From Desulfarculales bacterium UBA696 (GTDB lineage: Bacteria; Desulfobacterota; Syntrophobacteria; Syntrophobacterales; Syntrophobacteraceae): a DNA stretch of 18,919 nt. The position numbers and the translations under genes were made by a program. The notes beneath the pieces were generated by a model. That model was not told where the DNA came from, made no database searches, and saw nothing but the letters and a program-made list of their open reading frames with translations. This document shows positions 13,729 to 18,919 of this stretch, piece by piece. The stretch covers positions 63,783 to 82,701 of the forward strand of contig DBMO01000060.1 of assembly GCA_002298995.1 (NCBI GenBank). The letters are read 5' to 3'. Position 1 is the first letter of the stretch, and each line of letters begins with the position of its first letter.

Positions 13729-15345
13729 CTAATCTCCGCGTTTCTTCCAGCCGCGCAGGCTTTTCTTTAAAGCCGCCTTTGCCCTATTCATGTATTCCCC
13801 GAGTGCGAAGACGGCTGCCGAGCGTTTCAGGGCCATCCAGAAAGAGAGAATTTTCTGGAGGCGGGGGCCGAGGCGACTGCGGTTGTAGAGGTCTGCTGCG
13901 CCTTTAATTGCCTCTGCCTGGGTGGGGTAGGGGTGTATGATGTCGGATAGCGTGTTGAGAGCGAGTCCCCTCGCAAGCGCCAGCGTTATTTCGGTTATCA
14001 TTTCTCCGGCGTGGCGGGAGACTATCGTTGCACCGGCTATCCTGCCGCTCCCGCGCCTTACATGGATTTTCGCGAACCCCTCGGTCTCTCCGTCCAGTAC
14101 GGCCCTGTCCACCTGGGCCAGCGGCTTTACGAAAGTGTCCACGGCAATTCCCTTCTCTTCGGCTTCGCGCTCGCTCATCCCGACGTGAGCTATTTCCGGG
14201 TCGGTGTAGGTCACCCAGGGAATGGCAAGATCGCTGAGCCTGGCTCGCCCGCTGAAAAGAGAGTTCCTGAGGGCGATCTTGGCCGTTGCTTCGGCCATGT
14301 GGGTGAACTTGTAAGGAAGACAAACATCCCCCGCGGCATAGATTCGCGGATTCGCGGTCCGAAGATGGTCGTCAACCTTCACCCCGCTTCGGACGTCATA
14401 CTCGACCCCGGCACTCTCCAGATCGAGGCCGTCCACGTTGGGAGCGCGGCCCGCGCCGACCAGTATCTTGTCGACCAGGATGGTCTCTTCTCCGGACTCC
14501 CCGGCATAGTGTATCAGCTTGCCGCCCCCGGTCCGGGCAACTTTGCGGGGTGAAGTATTAAGCAACAGCCGGATTCCCTCCTCTACAAACCTTGCCTGAA
14601 TTATCCTTGCCGCGTCCTCATCCTCCCGCTCCAGAAGGTGAGCTGGCCGGTGGAAGATCACAACCTCTGATCCCAGGCGGCGAAAGGCCTGGGCGAGTTC
14701 GCAACCGAGTGGCCCGCCCCCGATAACGGCAAGCCGGGCCGGCAAATCGGTAAGCGAAAATATTGTCTCGTTTGTCTGGTAGCCGGCTTCGGCAAGTCCA
14801 TCGATCCCGGGCACCACGGCCTTCGCACCGGTTGCGATAAGCGCTTTGCTGAAAATTAGTTCAGTCCCGCCCACCTGGATTGATTGTGGGCTGTTGAACC
14901 TTGCTTCGCCAAGGAAAACGTCCACACCCATATCCGCGAAGCGTTTCGCCGAATCGTGGAAACTTATCGCGGATCTAAGTCTTCGCATCCGCTCCATCAC
15001 CGCCGCAAAATCTACGATTGTCTCCCCGGTGGCGCGGATGCCGAATTGCGCCAGGTTGCGGGTATCATCAGCCGCCCGCGCGCAACGGATTATTGCCTTT
15101 GACGGTACGCAGCCCCAGTTGAGGCAGTCTCCGCCAAGGAGGCTCTTTTCGATCAGGGCCACCCTGGCCCCGAGCTGCGCAGCACCCGAGGCCGCAACGA
15201 GACCGGCCGTTCCGGCGCCCACGACAACCAGGTTGTAGCGGCCCCTCGGCCGGGGATTAGTCCAGTCCGGCGGGTGAGTGTTCCCGGCCAGAGTCTGGTT
15301 GTATTCGTCGAGGGGCAAGAGTCCACGAATCAAAATTTCGTTCAA
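13729..15345 (-). CDS. FAD/NAD(P)-dependent disulfide oxidoreductase, mercuric-reductase-like (not MerA)
   Basis: About 538 residues of the class I pyridine nucleotide-disulfide oxidoreductase family (lipoamide dehydrogenase, glutathione and mercuric reductases). Numbered from the chosen start: FAD-binding GAGTAG (43-48), redox-active GGDCLNWGCVPSK with Cys74 and Cys79, NAD(P)-binding GGGPLG (209-214), a second FAD site YAAGDV (336-341) and a C-terminal dimerisation domain. Where lipoamide dehydrogenase has catalytic His-Pro-Thr, this protein has Tyr-Pro-Thr (HPYPTQAE, 471-478). The N-terminal metal-binding domain and C-terminal vicinal Cys of MerA are absent. The start is TTG at 15345 with a perfect AAGGAGG six bases upstream (15352-15358); the ATG at 15444 would add 33 residues and has no good ribosome site. 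The TVP38 gene downstream is a frequent partner. Substrate unknown. Confidence 0.93.
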   Translation of the reverse strand: MNEILIRGLLPLDEYNQTLAGNTHPPDWTNPRPRGRYNLVVVGAGTAGLVAASGAAQLGARVALIEKSLLGGDCLNWGCVPSKAIIRCARAADDTRNLAQFGIRATGETIVDFAAVMERMRRLRSAISFHDSAKRFADMGVDVFLGEARFNSPQSIQVGGTELIFSKALIATGAKAVVPGIDGLAEAGYQTNETIFSLTDLPARLAVIGGGPLGCELAQAFRRLGSEVVIFHRPAHLLEREDEDAARIIQARFVEEGIRLLLNTSPRKVARTGGGKLIHYAGESGEETILVDKILVGAGRAPNVDGLDLESAGVEYDVRSGVKVDDHLRTANPRIYAAGDVCLPYKFTHMAEATAKIALRNSLFSGRARLSDLAIPWVTYTDPEIAHVGMSEREAEEKGIAVDTFVKPLAQVDRAVLDGETEGFAKIHVRRGSGRIAGATIVSRHAGEMITEITLALARGLALNTLSDIIHPYPTQAEAIKGAADLYNRSRLGPRLQKILSFWMALKRSAAVFALGEYMNRAKAALKKSLRGWKKRGD

Positions 15346-15365
15346 GCCCTGCCTCCTTAACCAAC

Positions 15366-15377
15366 GCGGCATGCCGC
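15366..15377. promoter_or_regulatory. 12-bp perfect palindrome upstream of the oxidoreductase
   Basis: GCGGCATGCCGC lies 7 bases beyond the AAGGAGG site of the TTG-started gene, in the 159-base divergent region shared with the DinB-like gene. It could be a repressor operator or a leader hairpin; no regulator is identified. Confidence 0.3.
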
Positions 15378-15504
15378 TCGGAAGTTTGGTGGTTAACTTT
15401 CCTATACATTCAATAACGTGAGAAGAACCTGAACTAACTCCCACGATATGACCGAGTGCATCAATTCGCCACCCGCCATATCGAATTGTTTGGAAGGAGA
15501 AATT

Positions 15505-15984
15505 ATGAACAGGCGGGCAAAGGATTTGGCCGAGCGCCTCGAAAAATTCAATGATGAGCTTATAGCGTTTGTCGAAAGGTGCGACGACGATGCATGGCTA
15601 AAGGTGTGCGCGTACGAGCAATGGCCGGTGGGTGTGGCGGCGCGGCACATCGGGGCAGGTCACTACCAGGCGGTTGCGATGTCCTCGATGATAATCCGCG
15701 GCGGAAAACTGCCCGAGTTGACTGGAGATCAAATTACCGAAATGGCCAATCAGCATGCACGCGAACATGCGGACTGCACCAAACCTGAAGTGCTCGCAAT
15801 ACTGAGGGAAAAAGGCCGCGAGATGGTTGATTTCGTAGCCGGGCTGGAAGATTCGGAGCTGGACCGGAAAGCCTACCTTGCCATGATGGGCTCAGATATC
15901 TCGGCCGGGAAGTTTATCGAAACCGTGGTCTTGCTATCGGGAAAAGAACACTTCGACAGCATGAAAGCGGCAGTGGAATCCTAG
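15505..15984 (+). CDS. DinB-like superfamily protein
   Basis: A 159-residue four-helix protein of the DinB/YfiT-like superfamily, whose members include metal-dependent thiol transferases and hydrolases. Candidate metal ligands are His48 (with His53 nearby) in AARHIGAGHYQ, His84/His88 in NQHAREHAD and His149 in KEHFDS, consistent with the three-His site of the family. The ATG at 15505 has AAGGAGA close upstream; a GTG-type start further upstream (15448) is less likely. The protein is cytosolic with no membrane segment. It is divergent from the flavoprotein gene across 159 bases, so common control is possible. The substrate, possibly bacillithiol- or mycothiol-like or another thiol, is unknown. 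An imperfect hairpin follows the stop. Confidence 0.75.
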   Translation: MNRRAKDLAERLEKFNDELIAFVERCDDDAWLKVCAYEQWPVGVAARHIGAGHYQAVAMSSMIIRGGKLPELTGDQITEMANQHAREHADCTKPEVLAILREKGREMVDFVAGLEDSELDRKAYLAMMGSDISAGKFIETVVLLSGKEHFDSMKAAVES

Positions 15985-16003
15985 AAAGATAGTCAACGCC
16001 CCC

Positions 16004-16062
16004 CGGCGAAGCAGGTGCTCTTGGCATTTGCCCTCACTTTTCCATTTCAGCCTGCTCCGCCG
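16004..16062 (+). repeat. Imperfect inverted repeat after the DinB-like gene
   Basis: Arms CGGCGAAGCAGG (16004-16015) and CCTGCTCCGCCG (16051-16062) pair at 11 of 12 positions around a 35-base loop, starting 20 bases after the stop. There is no T-tract, so intrinsic termination is doubtful; an mRNA 3' stabiliser or small repeat is possible. Confidence 0.4.
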
Positions 16063-16123
16063 ATGAAAACAGATCGGCTGTACCAATTCCGTGCCCTGGA
16101 TTCCCCAGATCATCCCCAAAAGC

Positions 16124-16138
16124 CGATAATAATTATCG
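16124..16138. promoter_or_regulatory. Fur/PerR-like palindrome upstream of msrAB
   Basis: CGATAAT-A-ATTATCG is a perfect 7-1-7 inverted repeat. It matches 12 of the 14 fixed positions of the TGATAAT-N-ATTATCA Fur-type box, and its GATAAT-A-ATTATC core is identical to the Fur 6-1-6 unit. It lies 156 bases before the msrAB start codon. Operator function is inferred from motif and the stress-related neighbour. Confidence 0.45.
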
Positions 16139-16179
16139 ATTGTGCCGGTATTGTAATTTCATGCCAAGGCTTTACCTTC

Positions 16180-16185
16180 TATAGT
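16180..16185 (+). promoter_or_regulatory. Candidate -10 box for msrAB
   Basis: TATAGT matches 5 of 6 consensus bases and lies about 110 bases before the ATG. No good -35 box is seen at 17-18 bases, so activation by a regulator may be needed if it is used. The rest of 15985-16294 shows no gene. Confidence 0.3.
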
Positions 16186-16294
16186 GATTCAGATTCCAAT
16201 CCGATTCATGATCTGATCTATATCTATCGATAAATGCTCCGCGGTTTTGGCGATGTTCCGAGAGCCGTGGGTATTCATATTGGGAGAAAACGAG

Positions 16295-17419
16295 ATGAAA
16301 GGGATAATTCTGATTTCAGCCGTCTTATTTGCCGGGTTTTTTCTTGCCGTTCTAATGAGTTCCCATTCCGAGCATCCAAAGGGTAAACCGGTTTCGGACA
16401 GGGACAGGGCCGATTTGCCCCGGGCTACCTTCGCGGGAGGGTGCTTCTGGTGTACGGAGGCCGATTTCAGAAAACTCGACGGGGTAGTCGAAGTCACCTC
16501 CGGCTACACTGGAGGGCAAGTCGAAAATCCCAGCTACGAGGCGGTCTCCAGTGGCGGCACCGGACACCTGGAAGCCGTCCAGGTCATCTACGACCCGCGC
16601 AAGATAAGCTACCGGGAACTGGTCGACTATTTCTTCAAGCACATTGACCCGACGGATGCCGGCGGGCAGTTCGTTGACAGGGGGGCGCAGTACCGAAGCG
16701 CCATTTTTTACCACGACGAAGAACAAAAGCGCCTGGCAGAGGAGTCGAAGCGGGAACTCGAGGCTTCCGGACATTTCAAAAAGCCTGTCGTAACCGAGAT
16801 TATAGCTTTCACACGCTTCTATCCCGCGGAGGATTACCACCAGGATTACTTCGAGAAAAACCCGGCGCGCTATGGATACTACCGGTGGAATTCCGGCAGG
16901 GACCAGTTCGTAAAGCGTGAATGGGGCGGCCTGGAAGCCGGGAAGACGCAGATGGCGAAATCCAGGCCAAGCGATGAAGAATTGCGCAAGAGTCTCACCC
17001 CCATGCAGTTTAAGGTGACGCGGGAGAACGGGACCGAGCCGGCGTTCAGGAATGAATACTGGGACAACAAAGAGGAAGGAATTTACGTGGACGTCATATC
17101 GGGCGAGCCTCTTTTCAGTTCCAAGGACAAATACGATTCCGGAACGGGATGGCCGAGCTTCACAAAGCCGCTGGAGCCTGGAAATGTGGTCGAGAAAAAG
17201 GATAGAAGCTTTTTCATGACAAGGACGGAGGTCAGGAGCAAACACGCCGATTCCCACCTCGGACATGTTTTCGATGACGGACCTCCTCCCACGGGCCTGC
17301 GGTACTGCATGAATTCGGCCGCGCTAAAGTTCATATCCAAAGATGATCTGGAAAAAGAAGGCTACGGCGTCTACTCAAGTATTTTTTCAGGTTCCGAACC
17401 GGAACGAAAAGCAAGCTGA
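16295..17419 (+). CDS. msrAB: Membrane-anchored fused methionine sulfoxide reductase MsrA-MsrB
   Basis: A 374-residue bifunctional repair enzyme that reduces both epimers of methionine sulfoxide. An N-terminal hydrophobic segment (about 3-21) anchors or exports it, placing the enzyme in the periplasm. The MsrA domain (about 43-205) has the GGCFWCTEADF active site with catalytic Cys50, plus GYTGG and HPT-type HIDPTD motifs. The MsrB domain (about 228-350) has EGIYVDVISGEPLFSS, DSGTGWPSF, HLGHVFDDG and RYCMNS with catalytic Cys338. The usual MsrB zinc CxxC pairs are absent. Only three Cys exist (50, 53, 338), so the normal C-terminal MsrA resolving Cys and an MsrB resolving Cys are missing. The ATG has GGGAG eight bases upstream. 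A Fur/PerR-like box and a -10-like box lie upstream, and a terminator follows. Confidence 0.95.
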   Translation: MKGIILISAVLFAGFFLAVLMSSHSEHPKGKPVSDRDRADLPRATFAGGCFWCTEADFRKLDGVVEVTSGYTGGQVENPSYEAVSSGGTGHLEAVQVIYDPRKISYRELVDYFFKHIDPTDAGGQFVDRGAQYRSAIFYHDEEQKRLAEESKRELEASGHFKKPVVTEIIAFTRFYPAEDYHQDYFEKNPARYGYYRWNSGRDQFVKREWGGLEAGKTQMAKSRPSDEELRKSLTPMQFKVTRENGTEPAFRNEYWDNKEEGIYVDVISGEPLFSSKDKYDSGTGWPSFTKPLEPGNVVEKKDRSFFMTRTEVRSKHADSHLGHVFDDGPPPTGLRYCMNSAALKFISKDDLEKEGYGVYSSIFSGSEPERKAS

Positions 17420-17448
17420 TGGCAGATTCAGGAATGGTTTCCAAAAAA

Positions 17449-17484
17449 GAAACCCAACACCTCGATAACGGGGTATTGGGTTTC
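17449..17484 (-). terminator. Intrinsic terminator, best on the minus strand
   Basis: GAAACCCAA (17449-17457) pairs with TTGGGTTTC (17476-17484). On the minus strand the hairpin is followed by TTTTTT, a strong terminator for leftward transcripts. On the + strand, 30 bases after the msrAB stop, the tail GCTATTTAA is weaker, so it may serve both convergent genes. Confidence 0.75.
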
Positions 17485-17578
17485 GCTATTTAATGCGGTT
17501 GTTGACCTCACCCGTTCAGCGTAATCATAAAGCCGAGTCGCGATCAAGATGTGATGGTTGGCTGAGCTGCGAGTTCAC

Positions 17579-17650
17579 GTAGCCTGGCCCCTTGTGGACG
17601 TTTTGTAACCGATCCAGTCAGAAAAACACGCCCGCAAGGGGCTAGGCTAC
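17579..17650. repeat. Long imperfect inverted repeat between convergent genes
   Basis: Two 26-base arms (17579-17604 and 17625-17650) pair with 22 Watson-Crick pairs, two G-T pairs and two mismatches around a 20-base loop. It lies in the 326-base gap 17420-17745 between msrAB and the CBS-ACT gene. It may be a small hairpin repeat or structured RNA; no gene was recognised in the gap. Confidence 0.6.
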
Positions 17651-17745
17651 TTCAGCGGAATTTGCTCAATCTTGAGCGCAAATGCGCATTGGCGGTCATC
17701 CGAAGTTCAAGCAATCCGCAATGCCGTCTTCTCGATGCCGTCCGG

Positions 17746-18438
17746 CTAAGCCTGGATGTCCCGGAAGATTTGCCTCTTGTTGTCCCGGTGGTCAACCATG
17801 TAGATGAGGGTGGCCTTGGTTTGCACTTCATGAATGAAGTCCTGCAGCCTTGAGCGGTCGAGTTCGTATATCCTTACATACATTATGCGCTTGCCCTCGG
17901 GCGCGTATTCGTATGAGCTGAGGATACTTGCGATCCGGCCCTCATGGCTGCGGATCACATCGGCGATTTCCTTTATCGACCCGGACCTGTCGTCTATCAG
18001 GAAGGCTAACTGAACGCCCTGTTTGCCGAGGCCGCTCAGCTTCATGAGGATCATGAAGATATCGTGCCTGGTGATCACACCGACCAGTTTGCCCGAATCG
18101 TCCACGACCGGGAGCCCCGAAATATTTCTCTCCATCATCACCTGTGCCGCTTCCTCGACTGTGTAATCATCGGGGATGGTGACCGGGTTCTTGGTCATTA
18201 TTTCATGGACCTTGATCTTGTTTATCAAATAGAGAAGTTCGTGCATGTCGAGAACGGTTGCATCGGATGCCGAAGCCCGTTTCAGATCGGTATCCGAAAG
18301 GATCCCCACGAGTCTTCCAAGGCTCAACACTGGGAGCATCCTTATCTTGTGCTCCTTCATGAGCGACATTGCAAGCTGCATTGAATCTTCTTCGTCTACT
18401 GTGACAACATCTTTGCTCATCCAGTTCTTGACCAGCAT
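17746..18438 (-). CDS. AcuB-like protein with two CBS domains and a C-terminal ACT-like domain
   Basis: A 230-residue cytosolic regulatory protein. Two CBS domains form a Bateman module (about 7-57, MSKDVVTVDEEDSM to GILSDTDL; and about 80-130, IMTKNPVTIPDDYT to GVITRHDIF), which typically binds adenine nucleotides. An ACT-like domain follows (about 141-215, GVQLAFLIDDRSGSIKEIADVI onward), a fold that usually senses small metabolites. The order and length match Bacillus AcuB, a protein linked to acetoin use, but no acetoin gene is nearby, so a general sensing role is the safest call. The ATG at 18438 has GGAGG seven bases upstream; a longer frame from 18510 adds 24 residues that do not fit the family. 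It is convergent with msrAB and has AT-rich upstream DNA without a clear promoter. Confidence 0.9.
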   Translation of the reverse strand: MLVKNWMSKDVVTVDEEDSMQLAMSLMKEHKIRMLPVLSLGRLVGILSDTDLKRASASDATVLDMHELLYLINKIKVHEIMTKNPVTIPDDYTVEEAAQVMMERNISGLPVVDDSGKLVGVITRHDIFMILMKLSGLGKQGVQLAFLIDDRSGSIKEIADVIRSHEGRIASILSSYEYAPEGKRIMYVRIYELDRSRLQDFIHEVQTKATLIYMVDHRDNKRQIFRDIQA

Positions 18439-18919
18439 TCCTGTTCCTCCGGCGCTCGAATTTGTGTGCAGATAATTGGAAATGCAAAATTTCAGTATGA
18501 TTTTTACCATCCCCCTATTTATTTGGGTAGTAAATTCCCTATTTTTCGCAAAAACTCATTTTGGAAATCCGGGGTCTCGCCGAAAGCGTTATCCGGGCTA
18601 TTTGTGCAAAGTTTATCATGAATTCCGGCTGGTTCCGTTTCACCTGCGCAAAATCAACTTTAAGTAATCCGCGCCGGCCAGATCGGTTTTTTCCAGGGTA
18701 AAATACGTACTGCTATCCGAGCTTTAGATGATATGCGGTTCGGACTTTTGTGGCACCGGGGTGGTGGCGGGCCGTCGTCGATGGGAGATTTGAGAAATGT
18801 TATTAGTTGAATACTTTCAGCCTATTGCGCTCCGACGAGCCCAAATGTTGTGATAAAAAGTACTTGACTTTTGGCCCGATTTATCATTTTCTCAGCAGAC
18901 GCGCGAACTCTAAGTATCT
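18439..18919. other. Intergenic region without recognised gene
   Basis: This 481-base stretch upstream of the CBS-ACT gene shows no credible gene on either strand. It has AT-rich DNA near 18480-18560 that may hold the minus-strand promoter. A TTGACT box (18864-18869, +) lacks a suitable -10. A tiny 18-codon frame at 18797-18853 has a weak GGAG in front and is not called. Confidence 0.4.

Noticed and set aside
13729..15345. Calling the flavoprotein MerA (mercury resistance)
   Set aside because: There is no N-terminal metal-binding domain, no C-terminal vicinal Cys pair and no mer genes nearby.
18797..18853. Tiny 18-codon frame that could be a leader peptide
   Set aside because: The ribosome site is weak, there is no downstream gene in the window and no attenuator-like structure was seen.

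Overview
The window looks like chromosomal DNA from a GC-rich, Gram-negative anaerobe. A Desulfobacterota (former Deltaproteobacteria, Syntrophobacter/Desulfomonile-like) source is my best guess. Supporting hints are a secreted CxxCH protein with an EF-hand loop, a large PKD/CARDB surface protein, a tRNA-Arg without encoded CCA, GTG/TTG starts, and many REP-like hairpins between genes. No ribosomal or other phylogenetic marker is present, so this is inference. I see no CRISPR array, insertion sequence, prophage or plasmid origin.

Layout. 1-1279: 3' end of a large surface/secreted protein with three PKD-like repeats and a C-terminal CARDB-like domain. 1291-1794: terminator, tRNA-like hairpin, then tRNA-Arg(ACG) and its terminator on the minus strand. 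1876-2430 (-): isochorismatase-like cysteine hydrolase. 2431-2991: gene-free, filled with two pairs of inverted REP-like hairpins. 2992-5600 (-): TatD-family nuclease followed by an ABC1/UbiB-family kinase-like protein. 5649-7340 (+): consensus promoter, SH3/coiled-coil membrane protein, then a DHPS-like metallo-beta-lactamase-fold protein. 7393-8424 (-): ruvB. 8706-9788 (-): secreted monoheme motif/EF-hand/(Pro-Ala)/LamG-like protein. 10109-12261 (+): OmpR-type regulator and sensor kinase, overlapping by four bases. 12336-12596 (+): small protein of unknown function. 12807-15345 (-): FAD/NAD(P) disulfide oxidoreductase followed by a TVP38/TMEM64 membrane protein. 15505-15984 (+): DinB-like protein. 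16295-17419 (+): membrane-anchored MsrAB, preceded by a Fur/PerR-like palindrome. 17746-18438 (-): AcuB-like CBS-ACT protein. 18439-18919: no gene recognised.

How the parts may work together. Most genes are housekeeping or stress functions in small operons. The right half has a redox flavour: disulfide oxidoreductase plus TVP38, MsrAB with a possible peroxide/iron operator, and a two-component system divergent from the exported CxxCH protein. The strongest leads are that protein beside its two-component system, the MsrAB with only three cysteines, the TTG-started oxidoreductase whose expected active-site His is Tyr, and the nested hairpin cluster at 2583-2901. I did not find convincing evidence of a wholly new multi-gene system.
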